Origin: JAJDNH01 sp964552395
GTDB lineage: Bacteria; Acidobacteriota; Thermoanaerobaculia; Thermoanaerobaculales; Sulfomarinibacteraceae
Reading direction: 5' to 3'
NCBI GenBank assembly: GCA_964552395.1
Contig: CAZKGM010000005.1
Span: forward strand, 62,001 to 126,000
DNA: 64,000 nucleotides
In this document: positions 8,464 to 15,810 of the stretch, in pieces
How positions within the stretch are numbered: position 1 is the stretch's first letter
Layout: every line of letters begins with the position of its first letter
Translations under genes and position numbers: made by a program
Notes under the pieces: model-generated
Database searches by the model: none
What the model was told of the DNA's origin: nothing
What the model saw: only the letters and a program-made list of their open reading frames with translations

Positions 8464-9272
8464 GGCAGCACCCCGACCAGCAGCAGGTAGCCCAAAACCC
8501 ATGGGGCAGCATAGAGGAGGGAGTCGGTGCGGTCGAGGAAGCCGCCGTGACCCGGCAGCAGCAAGGACGAGTCCTTGACCCCGAGGTCTCTCTTGAACTG
8601 CGACTCCACGAGGTCGCCGATCGGCGCCGCGGCCGCCAGCAATACCGCGAGCACCAGGGTGTGGCTCCAGGCCAAAGGGAGCCCGAGCGCTGCCTTGGCT
8701 ACGGCGGCGCCGAGAAACGTGACGACCACCCCACCGGCGAGGCCCTCCCAGGTCTTGTTGGGACTGATGCGGGGGGCCATCTTGTGCCGTCCGAAGCTCC
8801 GGCCCACGTAGTAAGCGCCCGAGTCTCCGACCCAGATCGTGGCTAGGAAGAACAGGATCAGTCGCGGACCCCACGCATCTCCGGGGAGCTGACGGAGCCA
8901 GCCGAGGCAGGCGCCGGTGAAGCCGAGGTAGGCAACGGCGAGGACGGCCGCGGCGACGCCGACAACGGCGCCCGACGGCCGTGTGGCGTGCGCCAGCTGT
9001 GCCGTCGGCAGCACGATGACGGCGGCCCCAAGCACGATGAGGAAGGCACGACCGCCGCCGAGCCAGCCGGCGCCGAGGGCCAGTGCCAGCAGGAGCAGCG
9101 GCAGTGCTCGTCCCACCGGGTGTCCGGCGGCTCGGACCATCGTCAGCAGCTCGTTGGCGGCAAGCAGGACGGCTGCGGCGAGCACTGCCAGGAAGGCCCA
9201 CGCCGGCAGCAAGACGATTGCGGCAACGAGGAGGGGGATGGCGACGATCGCGAACCCTTCACGAGCCGGCAC
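8460..9272 (-). CDS. cdsA: Phosphatidate cytidylyltransferase (CDP-diglyceride synthase)
   Basis: CdsA makes CDP-diacylglycerol from CTP and phosphatidic acid in the cytoplasmic membrane, the precursor of phosphatidylglycerol (see pgpA at 22.1 kb). The 270-residue protein has about eight membrane helices and the complete family signature near the C-terminus: SQFKRDLGVKDSS followed by LPGHGGFLDRTDSLL, with the two metal-binding aspartates of the KD and DRxD elements. A cytosolic stretch containing ISPNKTWEG, also diagnostic, precedes it. The start codon is GTG at 9272, overlapping the end of uppS by 14 nt, and the stop overlaps the dxr start by four nt. Translation is therefore likely to be coupled through uppS-cdsA-dxr. 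Confidence 0.96.
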   Translation of the reverse strand: MPAREGFAIVAIPLLVAAIVLLPAWAFLAVLAAAVLLAANELLTMVRAAGHPVGRALPLLLLALALGAGWLGGGRAFLIVLGAAVIVLPTAQLAHATRPSGAVVGVAAAVLAVAYLGFTGACLGWLRQLPGDAWGPRLILFFLATIWVGDSGAYYVGRSFGRHKMAPRISPNKTWEGLAGGVVVTFLGAAVAKAALGLPLAWSHTLVLAVLLAAAAPIGDLVESQFKRDLGVKDSSLLLPGHGGFLDRTDSLLYAAPWVLGYLLLVGVLP

Positions 9273-10080
9273 TCAGGCCTCCGGGGGGCGTGAACAGGCC
9301 CTTCTCGGTCTCCGGCAGGCCGCCGAAACGGCGTTCCCGGTGCTGGAAGTCGACGACCGCTTCGAGCAGGTCGCGCTTGGCGAAGTCCGGCCACAAAACC
9401 GGCGTGAAGTAGATCTCGGCGTAGGCGAGCTGCCACAGCAGGAAGTTCGAGATTCGCTGCTCACCAGAGGTGCGAACGAGGAGGTCGGGATCCGGCAGAC
9501 CGGCCGTTCCGAGGTGGGCGTCGACCCAGGCCTCGTCGATGTCCTCTGGCTTGAGGCGGCCGCCGCTTCCGGCTGCCACGGCCGAACGGAGCACGTCAGT
9601 CAGCTCCTGGCGCCCGGAGTAGTTGAGGGCGATCTGGACCAGCGGTCCGGTGCACGTCGAGGTCTCCTCGACGGCGCGGTCGAGCTCCCGCCGGACGCTG
9701 TCATCGAGCTCGTCGATTCGTCCGATGGGTCGGAACCTGAGGTTGTTGGCGCGGAAGGTCTCGAGCTCTGAGCGCAGGTACTCCTTCAGCAATCCCATCA
9801 GGGTGAGGACCTCGTACCGCGGCCGCTTCCAGTTTTCGGTCGAGAAAGCGTAGAGCGAGAGAACGGAGACCTCCAGCTCGGCGACTGTTTCCACGGTTTC
9901 CCGCACCGCACGAATCCCCGCGCGATGGCCCTCCACGCGCGGCAGGTGGCGGGCCTTGGCCCAGCGCCCGTTGCCATCCATGATGATGGCGACATGCTTC
10001 GGCAGCCGGTCCGGATCGATCCGCTCCAGCAGGGTACGCTCGGGGGTCCCGGGCGCAGCAATTTCGTCCAAGTGACGCAT
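9259..10080 (-). CDS. uppS: Isoprenyl transferase, undecaprenyl-diphosphate synthase type
   Basis: UppS condenses IPP units onto farnesyl diphosphate in cis to make the C55 carrier lipid for peptidoglycan and surface polysaccharides, including those built by the locus at 26-40 kb. The 273-residue soluble enzyme shows the catalytic MDGNGRWAK motif with D35, the LSLYAFSTENWKRP region, and the C-terminal RTSGEQRISNFLLWQ with the AEIYF stretch that forms the dimer interface. The N-terminus is about 25 residues longer than E. coli UppS, and the C-terminal tail (PPGGLSAGS) is longer as well. An AGGGG ribosome site stands upstream of the ATG at 10080. It is the first gene of the uppS-cdsA-dxr-rseP unit; the 143 nt to truA hold no other gene. 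Confidence 0.95.
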   Translation of the reverse strand: MRHLDEIAAPGTPERTLLERIDPDRLPKHVAIIMDGNGRWAKARHLPRVEGHRAGIRAVRETVETVAELEVSVLSLYAFSTENWKRPRYEVLTLMGLLKEYLRSELETFRANNLRFRPIGRIDELDDSVRRELDRAVEETSTCTGPLVQIALNYSGRQELTDVLRSAVAAGSGGRLKPEDIDEAWVDAHLGTAGLPDPDLLVRTSGEQRISNFLLWQLAYAEIYFTPVLWPDFAKRDLLEAVVDFQHRERRFGGLPETEKGLFTPPGGLSAGS

Positions 10081-10223
10081 CTACAAACCCCTGGGACGTG
10101 GAGTCTACCACAGCCCAAGGGTGCTCAAGGAGCCGCGCGACGAGTCGTGGCAGGGCGTGTCGCAAGACGGTCTGGCGCTGCCACCGACGGTTTCTCCGCC
10201 CGCCTCGGGGTTGCCGTCCGTGG

Positions 10224-10985
10224 CTAGCCCGGGTCGCGGTAATACACCCTCTCCAGCGTCAGGCCGCGCGCGGGGGCAGTCCACAGGGAGGCGCCGGGGC
10301 TCGGTTGGGCAAGCAGTCCACGCAAGGTCTCGAGCGACTGCCGCCGCCACGAGATCTCCAGCAGGAGCCCGACCATGCGGCGCACCTGGTAGCGGAGAAA
10401 GCCGGCACCCAGGAAGTGAACGGTGAGGCGGCCTGGCGAGCTCGTCGTCCAGGCCCGATGCAGCAACCTGAGAGGCGGGCCCTGGGCCGGGTCGGGGACG
10501 GTGAACGAGGCCATATCGTGGCGGCCGGTGAGGAGCCGCAGGCCCTCTTCGAGGGCGTCGAGGTCGCGCGGCGGGTCGATGTGGGCGCGGCGGAGTCCGG
10601 CCCACGGAAGCGGCGGCCGGCCCCAGCCGACGCGGTACGAGTAGAGCTTGGCGCGGGCGCTGCGGCGGGCGTGGAACGCCGCCGGGACCTCCACTGCGCG
10701 GCGGACGCGGATCTCGGCGGGGAGGGCGGCGTTCAGGACTGCGGCGAGCCTCTCCACCGGGGGGCCGTGGGTGAGGTCCAGGTGCGCGGCCTGGCCACGA
10801 GCGTGGACGCCGGCGTCGGTTCGTCCAGCGCCCGTGATCGGGGTCCGGGCGGCGCCGGTGACGCGCGCCAAGGCGGACTCGAGCTCGCCCTGGATGGTCC
10901 GCTGACCCTGCTGCCTCTGCCAGCCGGAGAACGGCGTTCCGAGGTAGGCGACGGTGAGCTTGATCCTGCGCTCCATCGCCGCCAT
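10224..10985 (-). CDS. truA: tRNA pseudouridine(38-40) synthase TruA
   Basis: TruA converts U38-U40 of the anticodon stem-loop to pseudouridine. The 253-residue enzyme has the catalytic aspartate at D57 in the invariant GRTDAGVHA, the N-terminal VAYLGTPFSGWQRQ strand, the FHARRSARAKLYSYRV stretch and a C-terminal FLRYQVRRMVG motif. Length and motif spacing are as in the family. ATG codons at 10985 and 10976 are both possible; the outer one is used here, and the inner one would remove three residues. It is divergent from the tRNA-Glu gene that begins about 100 nt away. It precedes uppS on the same strand with a 143-nt gap, so it may be transcribed separately. Confidence 0.95.
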   Translation of the reverse strand: MAAMERRIKLTVAYLGTPFSGWQRQQGQRTIQGELESALARVTGAARTPITGAGRTDAGVHARGQAAHLDLTHGPPVERLAAVLNAALPAEIRVRRAVEVPAAFHARRSARAKLYSYRVGWGRPPLPWAGLRRAHIDPPRDLDALEEGLRLLTGRHDMASFTVPDPAQGPPLRLLHRAWTTSSPGRLTVHFLGAGFLRYQVRRMVGLLLEISWRRQSLETLRGLLAQPSPGASLWTAPARGLTLERVYYRDPG

Positions 10986-11049
10986 GGTCGCACGCGGCAG
11001 GCGATCCTGGAAGGGCGTTCGACGTGCCGCAGAACGAGACCGTACAGGG

Positions 11050-11079
11050 TTGCCAGCCGCGGCGGAGCTGTGGTAGCGT
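11050..11079 (+). promoter_or_regulatory. Predicted promoter of tRNA-Glu
   Basis: A -35-like TTGCCA at 11050-11055 and a -10-like TAGCGT at 11074-11079 are separated by 18 nt. A start site about seven nt downstream would be near 11086, just upstream of the mature tRNA 5' end at 11092. This is a pattern match only; the placement relative to the tRNA is what makes it credible. Confidence 0.45.
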
Positions 11080-11091
11080 ACTCGCCCCTGT

Positions 11092-11167
11092 GGCGCGTTC
11101 GTCTAGGGGTCTAGGACGCCGGCCTCTCACGCCGGTAACACGGGTTCGAATCCCGTACGCGCTACCA
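11092..11167 (+). tRNA. tRNA-Glu, anticodon CUC, CCA encoded
   Basis: A 76-nt cloverleaf. The anticodon stem CCGGC/GCCGG (11119-11123, 11131-11135) encloses a seven-base loop with anticodon CTC at 11126-11128. The T arm ACGGG/CCCGT carries the TTCGAAT loop. The acceptor stem GGCGCGT pairs with ACGCGCT (11157-11163), giving a G1-U72 wobble at the very end and six Watson-Crick pairs. The discriminator is A, and CCA (11165-11167) is encoded in the DNA. The TCGTCTAG start of the D arm is typical of bacterial tRNA-Glu. No tRNA partner is next to it, but its 3' end is duplicated about 90 nt downstream. Confidence 0.96.
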
Positions 11168-11289
11168 CGCCTCCCTCGCAGTCGGCCACTGGTACGGAAT
11201 CCGACGCTGCACCACCCACCCGACCCCTCCGCGTTCGAACCCGTACGCGCTACCATGCCTCCTTCGCGGTCGGCCACCGGTACGGAATC
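11144..11289. repeat. Direct repeat of the tRNA-Glu 3' end plus downstream flank
   Basis: Positions 11144-11201, which start in the T loop of tRNA-Glu and continue 34 nt past its CCA, recur at 11233-11289. By eye the copies differ by four transitions and one missing base. The second copy keeps the T-loop 3' part, the acceptor strand and CCA but has no 5' tRNA half, so it cannot be a tRNA. The pair could be the footprint of a site-specific insertion and excision at the tRNA, or a simple tandem duplication with partial loss. Confidence 0.85.
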
Positions 11290-11300
11290 ATGAAGAAGAG

Positions 11301-11467
11301 AACCACGGATTACACGGATTACACGGATTACACAGATGAGAACTAGGAGGAGAACTGACAGGCCGTTCCCTGCCCCGTGCTACCGGCCTCATAACAGCTG
11401 GCTCAGACGACCCTGTGCCCGACAAGGGCCTCTGCCCCGCGTTCTGAAGTCCGTGAAATCCGTGGTT
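11301..11467. repeat. Intergenic repeat with inverted CCACGGATT arms and a 9-bp tandem repeat
   Basis: The gap between the tRNA region and the RDD gene holds no credible gene. At 11306-11332 the unit CGGATTACA occurs three times in tandem, starting inside AACCACGGATT. At 11448-11467 the complementary arm (AACCACGGATTTCACGGACT on the minus strand) appears, so the roughly 167-bp segment has imperfect inverted ends. A run of CTCACTCCTCACC-like short repeats follows near 11490. The short ORF across this stretch is made of these repeats and is rejected. Confidence 0.7.
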
Positions 11468-11611
11468 GGACTCGTCCCTCACCCCTTACTCCTCACTCCT
11501 CACCCCCTCGACTTGCCGGCCGCCAAGGCGAGGACATCGTGTATCATCGGGGACGAGGTCAACGATTTCTGACAGCAGTGATGACGGTTCGATCCGTCAA
11601 GGAGGTTTGCG

Positions 11612-12178
11612 ATGACGCCTGATGAGACCCAGAATCCCCCCGAGACCCCCGAGACCCCCGAGACTCCCGAGCCGCCGGCGCCGCCTGAGCCCCCACAGGC
11701 CCCGGAAACCCTGCCGCCACCCCCGCCGCCGGCAGCGCCTCAGTCTGCCGCTGTCGTGGGAGCGGGCAAAGCGGACCTGGGCAAGCGGTTCGTGGAAGCT
11801 CTGATTGACGGAGCGCTGGCGATGATCGTTGGTTTCATTCCCATAATCGGTGGGCTGATTGGAGCCGCATACATGCTGGTCCGAGACGGTCTCGAGCTCG
11901 ACTTCATGGACCGGCGGTCGATCGGTAAGAAGCTGGTGAAGCTGCGTCCGGTGCGGCTGGACGGACAGCCGATGGACATTACCACTTCCGTCAAGCGCAA
12001 CATCCCGTTCGCTATCGGGCCGGTGATCATGGTGATTCCCGTGCTCGGCTGGATCATCGGCCCGATCGTGGCCATGGTGATCGGCCTCATCGAGGTCATC
12101 CTCGTGCTGACCGATCCCGAAGGTCGCCGTATGGGTGACAAGTTCGCGGAGACCAAGGTGATCGAGGTCGAGGAGTAG
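11612..12178 (+). CDS. RDD-family membrane protein with proline-rich N-terminus
   Basis: A 188-residue protein in two parts. Residues 1-45 are almost entirely Pro, Glu and Thr (repeats of PETPE, then PPPPPP), with no signal peptide, and are probably a disordered cytoplasmic tail. Residues 55-185 resemble the RDD domain: KRFVEALIDGALAMIVGF at the start of helix 1, a second hydrophobic stretch, then a conserved LVRDGLELDFMDRRSIGKKL segment and two more helices. The family takes its name from Arg-Asp-Asp; here the first helix has the related R-x5-D arrangement. Some RDD proteins act as sodium/proton antiporters, which is interesting next to the antiporter operon starting 115 nt downstream. A strong AAGGAGG stands before the ATG. 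Function is not established. Confidence 0.78.
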   Translation: MTPDETQNPPETPETPETPEPPAPPEPPQAPETLPPPPPPAAPQSAAVVGAGKADLGKRFVEALIDGALAMIVGFIPIIGGLIGAAYMLVRDGLELDFMDRRSIGKKLVKLRPVRLDGQPMDITTSVKRNIPFAIGPVIMVIPVLGWIIGPIVAMVIGLIEVILVLTDPEGRRMGDKFAETKVIEVEE

Positions 12179-12292
12179 TCTCGCTCCGTCCCCGGGGGGC
12201 CGGCGTCGCCAATGCGGTGACGGGGTTCGCCGGGACCTGCGAAGCCGCCGGGCCAGACACGACGGTCGGGCGTCCGAGGGCCGGGAGGGGTC

Positions 12293-12778
12293 ATGGGGCT
12301 TCTCAAGCTGTGCCGCCTTCTGCACCCCGAGCGAGTCCTGATCGCTCCCGCGGTCGGGGATCGCGAGGAGCTGTTTGCGGCCTTCGCCGAGCTGTTCGAG
12401 CACGAGGGCCTGGTCGCCAGCGCCGCGGACGTCATCGCGCGCCTCGAAGAACGCGAGGAGATCCTGTCGACCGGCATCGGTCGCGGCATTGCGGTTCCTC
12501 ATGCGCAGCTCGAGGGAGCGGGCCGGCTCCTGGCCGCCGCCTCCACGCATCCCGGCGGCATCCCCTACCCGTCGCTGGACGGCATGCCGGTGCGCCTGGC
12601 CTTCTGCCTCGTGGGTGACGCCGACACGGCGCCGGACCACCTGGCCGGCCTTGCTCGCATAGCCCGTCTGGCGCGCCGTTCCGACGAGCTGGACCCGCTG
12701 ATCCACGCGCCGACCCCGGAGGAGTTTCTAGCGGTGCTGGCTGCTCTCGAGGTCGCCAGGCTCGAGGGGGAGGAGTGA
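12293..12778 (+). CDS. PTS EIIA protein, fructose/nitrogen (PtsN-like) type
   Basis: A stand-alone 161-residue PTS EIIA domain of the mannitol/fructose/Ntr class. The phosphoryl-accepting histidine is H70 in STGIGRGIAVPHAQ, an exact fit to the family active site. Upstream, the AAFAELFEHEGLV and IARLEEREEILSTG helices match PtsN. There is no EIIB or EIIC domain and no sugar transporter nearby, so it is probably regulatory. In Proteobacteria, PtsN controls potassium transport by binding TrkA or KdpD. Here it heads a compact unit with a P-II-like protein and two antiporter genes, which suggests phosphorylation-dependent control of cation/proton exchange. GGGAGGGG precedes the ATG. The stop is directly followed by the GTG of the next gene. 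Confidence 0.9.
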   Translation: MGLLKLCRLLHPERVLIAPAVGDREELFAAFAELFEHEGLVASAADVIARLEEREEILSTGIGRGIAVPHAQLEGAGRLLAAASTHPGGIPYPSLDGMPVRLAFCLVGDADTAPDHLAGLARIARLARRSDELDPLIHAPTPEEFLAVLAALEVARLEGEE

Positions 12779-13108
12779 GTGCAGCTACTGGTCGTGATCC
12801 TCCATCACGAGGAGGTCCTCGACGATGTCCTCTCGACACTGGTGGAGTTCGAGCTGGTCGACGCAGTGGTGATCGAGTCGCGGACCGGGCTCGAGCTGCT
12901 GGAGAGGGATCTTCCGGTGTTCGCGGGGGTGCGTGCCCTGGTCCCTGGGGGCCTCGATTTCTGCCGCTTGGTGCTGTGCCTGGTCGGCGACGACGAGACC
13001 GCGCGCCAGGCGCTGGCGGCGCTGCCGCGCGCCCCCTCGGCGCCCGCCCCGGGGGAACCGAGGACCGTTGGGATGCTGCTTCCGGTGACCGACGTCCGAA
13101 CCCTCTGA
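12779..13108 (+). CDS. P-II-like small signalling protein
   Basis: A 109-residue protein whose pattern fits the ferredoxin-like fold of P-II/GlnB and the wider P-II-like superfamily: strand LLVVILHH, helix EEVLDDVLSTLVEFELV, strand DAVVIESR, then FRLVLCLVGDD-type strand and helix, and a final GMLLPVTDV strand. The P-II signature residues for ATP and 2-oxoglutarate, and the uridylylated T-loop tyrosine, are absent, so it is not classical GlnB. The GTG at 12779 begins on the base after the EIIA stop. Members of this superfamily bind nucleotides and often regulate the transporter encoded next to them, for example bicarbonate or cation carriers. Its place between EIIA and two antiporters supports such a role here. 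The family call is by pattern and not certain. Confidence 0.68.
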   Translation: MQLLVVILHHEEVLDDVLSTLVEFELVDAVVIESRTGLELLERDLPVFAGVRALVPGGLDFCRLVLCLVGDDETARQALAALPRAPSAPAPGEPRTVGMLLPVTDVRTL

Positions 13109-13118
13109 GCCGTCGGCG

Positions 13119-14321
13119 GTGCCGGAGGCGCCGGTGCTGAAAGGTCCCCTGGCACTGGTGGTTCTCGTGGCTCTCGCCCTCGCCGGCGCGGAGATCCGTC
13201 GCCGCTTGCGTGCGCGGGGCGTCGGTGCGCCGGCCCTGGAGAGCTTCCTCTTCGTCGGTATCGGAATCGGCCTTGGCAGCCTCGGCCTCGGTATGTTCCC
13301 CGACACCGTCGTGCTCACCCTGCGGCCGGTAGTGCTGCTCGGAGTGACCTGGATCGGTCTCGTCGTCGGGCTACAGCTCGACTTCAGGGTCCTCGGCCGG
13401 CTCCAGGCCTGGCACCGGTGGGTCGGGCTCGGAGTGCCGGCCGCGGCCGGGGCGGTGGTGGCCGCGGGCTCCCTGCTGGCAGGACACCCGCCGCACGAGG
13501 TCGTCCTGCTGGCGGCGGTCGCCATGCTGGCCTCGCCGCGGGTCGTGCTGCTGCTGGCGCGGACGGCGGCGCCCTCCGACCGGGCTGCGATGCGCCTGCT
13601 CAAGCTCGTCATGGCGCTGTCGAGCATCCCCGCCGTGGTCCTCTTCGGCGCGGCGACGGGCCTTGCCGGCGCCGGCGGCGGGTCGCTGACTCAGGCCCTC
13701 GGCGGCGGCGAGCGCCTGCTGCTCATGGTCGGGCTCGCCGTCGTCCTCGGCTATGCCACGATCGTGCTGCTGGCCGGGGAGCGCACGCTGGTGCACATCC
13801 TCGCCGTCCTGATCGGTGTCACCGCGCTGTCCGCCGGCGCCGCACTCCTGCTCGGCGGTGAGCCGATGTTGATGGCGATGATCGCCGGCGCCGTGGTCAT
13901 GAACCGGTGCCGCTTCCCGCACCGGATCCTCCGCGCCGCCCATGGCCTCGAGATGCCGATGCTGGTGGCCCTGCTGGTGCTGCTGGGCGCCTGGTGGCGG
14001 GCCGAAGCTTTCCCGTGGACGGTGCTGCTGCTGCTGGTCGTGGTCCGCGGCGCCGCGCTGCTGGCCCTGGGATGGGCGACCGCCTCCATGGCACGGCGCC
14101 GTGGAGTCGCGGTCCATCGCTCCGACCTGGGCGCCGGCCTGTTGCCGCAGGGGCCGCTGACGCTCGCCATTCTCATCGCTTCGGTGGCGCACGGCCAGAC
14201 CGCGCCGGCGATCGGTGAGGCCGTGTTCGCGGCGATGCTCGCCAACCACCTGCTGGGCTGGCTGTGGACGCGGCGGGTGCTGTTCAAGAAGGCCGGCGCG
14301 ACGGGAGGAGAAGAGCCGTGA
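13119..14321 (+). CDS. CPA2-like cation/proton antiporter family membrane protein, divergent
   Basis: A 400-residue, very hydrophobic protein with about twelve membrane helices, arranged like the sodium or potassium/proton exchangers of the CPA2 family. The segment FVGIGIGLGSLGLGMFPDTVV and the LLPQGPLTLAILIASVAHGQ region resemble CPA2 landmarks. In the helix where the family normally has its ion-binding aspartate (around residue 160) this protein reads LKLVMALSSIPAVV, without an acidic residue, whereas the next gene keeps one. It may therefore be a degenerate partner subunit and not an exchanger in its own right. The start is GTG at 13119, ten nt after the P-II-like gene, and its stop overlaps the next start (GTGA). 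No TrkA-N domain is attached. Confidence 0.75.
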   Translation: MPEAPVLKGPLALVVLVALALAGAEIRRRLRARGVGAPALESFLFVGIGIGLGSLGLGMFPDTVVLTLRPVVLLGVTWIGLVVGLQLDFRVLGRLQAWHRWVGLGVPAAAGAVVAAGSLLAGHPPHEVVLLAAVAMLASPRVVLLLARTAAPSDRAAMRLLKLVMALSSIPAVVLFGAATGLAGAGGGSLTQALGGGERLLLMVGLAVVLGYATIVLLAGERTLVHILAVLIGVTALSAGAALLLGGEPMLMAMIAGAVVMNRCRFPHRILRAAHGLEMPMLVALLVLLGAWWRAEAFPWTVLLLLVVVRGAALLALGWATASMARRRGVAVHRSDLGAGLLPQGPLTLAILIASVAHGQTAPAIGEAVFAAMLANHLLGWLWTRRVLFKKAGATGGEEP

Positions 14322-15607
14322 GGTGGTTCTTCTTCCTCTGCGTTGTGGCCGTGGTGTGGGTGCTGCGCCTGTTGCTCGGCACTGCCGGGGTCGACGCCGA
14401 CGCGTCCGCCCTCCTCGCTCTCGGCCTGCTGATGGTCGGGGGCGAGCTCAGCGGCGACGTCGGAGAGCGGCTGCGCGTGCCGCGGGTCACGGCCTACCTG
14501 GTTCTCGGAATGCTGCTCGGCCCGTCGCTGGCGGGTCTGATAACGAGCGGCGACCTGGGCGCGCTGCGGTTGTTCGAGGAGATGGCGCTCGGGATCATCG
14601 CCCTCACGGCCGGCGGCGAGTTCACGGTCAGGGCCCTGGCCCGCCGTTGGCGGTTGATACTTGCCGTGACCTTCAGCCACGCCGCGGGGATCCTGATCAT
14701 GGCCGGCGGCACGCTGTGGCTCCTGCTTGGAGCGGTTCCCGTTCTCGGTGAGCTTTCGCCGGGCGCCCGCCTCGCCGCGTCGGCGCTGTTCGGCGTGATC
14801 GCGGTTGCCAAGTCGCCGGCGACAACGATCGCGATCATCACCGAGACGCGGGCCCGCGGGGACCTCGTCGACGTTGTCCTCGGCGTCACCATCCTCAAGG
14901 ACCTGATGATCCTGCTGCTGTTCACGTGGGTCGACGGCCTTGCTCGCGGCTGGGTCGGGGGCACGGGCGTTGATGCGGCCGGCGCGCTCCACCTCGCAGC
15001 GGCGGTGCTGGCGTCGCTCGGCGTCGGGCTGCTGCTGGGGGTGGTGCTGGGGCTTTATCTGACCCATGTAGGTCTGCACCGGGAGATCACCGTCCTCGCC
15101 GTCGTTCTCGTGTCGATGGAGCTGGCGCACGGCGCCGGTCTCGAGCACCTGCTGATCTGCATGGCGGCCGGCTTCGCGGCGCGCAACTTCTTCTCCCGTG
15201 CCTCGGAGAGCTTCGTGCACGCCCTCGAACGCTCCTCGCCGCCGATCTACGTTATCTTCTTCGCGCTGGTCGGGGCGGGCCTCGACCTCGGCGTATTCGC
15301 GTCGGGGTGGGCAGTGGTTGCGGTCCTGGTGGCGGTCAGGCTGGTGCTGATCTGGGGCTTTACCGGTGGCGTAGTGGCGGTCCTCAAGGGGCCGGCGGCG
15401 ACGCGTCGCTACGCGTGGATGGGCTTCGTCGCCCAGGCCGGCTTCTCGCTCGGGCTGGCGGCGCGGATCGCGCGCGAGTTCCCGAGCTTCGGCGGCCGCC
15501 TGGCGACGCTCATCGTCGGCGCCGTAGTCGTCAACCAGCTGCTGGGGCCAATCCTGTGGCGGCATGCGCTGGTCGCGAGCGGCGAGGCGGAGGAGGTGAG
15601 CAAGTAA
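14318..15607 (+). CDS. CPA2-family cation/proton antiporter
   Basis: A 429-residue integral membrane protein with about twelve helices in the CPA2 exchanger pattern. Helix 2 region VPRVTAYLVLGMLLGPSLAG and helix 3 LRLFEEMALGIIALTAGGEF are typical. The helix FGVIAVAKSPATTIAIITETR is followed by LGVTILKDLMILLLF, in which D195 is at the expected ion-binding position. The C-terminal part (YAWMGFVAQAGFSLGLA) also matches. No regulatory TrkA-N or USP domain is fused; in this operon EIIA and the P-II-like protein could supply that control. The GTG at 14318 was preferred because it overlaps the previous stop by four nt and puts the first helix (WFFFLCVVAVVWVL) directly after it. The ion specificity cannot be read from the sequence. 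Confidence 0.85.
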   Translation: MRWFFFLCVVAVVWVLRLLLGTAGVDADASALLALGLLMVGGELSGDVGERLRVPRVTAYLVLGMLLGPSLAGLITSGDLGALRLFEEMALGIIALTAGGEFTVRALARRWRLILAVTFSHAAGILIMAGGTLWLLLGAVPVLGELSPGARLAASALFGVIAVAKSPATTIAIITETRARGDLVDVVLGVTILKDLMILLLFTWVDGLARGWVGGTGVDAAGALHLAAAVLASLGVGLLLGVVLGLYLTHVGLHREITVLAVVLVSMELAHGAGLEHLLICMAAGFAARNFFSRASESFVHALERSSPPIYVIFFALVGAGLDLGVFASGWAVVAVLVAVRLVLIWGFTGGVVAVLKGPAATRRYAWMGFVAQAGFSLGLAARIAREFPSFGGRLATLIVGAVVVNQLLGPILWRHALVASGEAEEVSK

Positions 15608-15810
15608 GGAAGTGAGAAGGTGAGGAAGTCCCACCCACCCGCCCGGGAAGGAAGACGTGAGACGTGAGACGTATCCTCGCCCACCCCAGAGAAGGCGGGT
15701 GAAGCGCGCTCCAAAGCAGGTCGCGCTCCACCGGGCGTGCCGTCCTGGATGTTCTTCTGAAGGCCGTTCACGAGCCGTAGGCGTTGGCGAAGAACGTCAA
15801 GAGGGGCTCC

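Noticed and set aside
11233..11289. A second tRNA-Glu gene
   Set aside because: Only the T-loop 3' part, acceptor strand and CCA are present; the D and anticodon arms are missing.
11336..11572. 78-codon frame after the tRNA
   Set aside because: Its sequence is produced by short repeats such as CTCACTCCTCACC, and it has no ribosome site.
13751..15634. 627-codon minus-strand frame rich in Arg, Gln and His
   Set aside because: It is the complement of the two antiporter genes; its composition is typical of antisense frames in GC-rich DNA.
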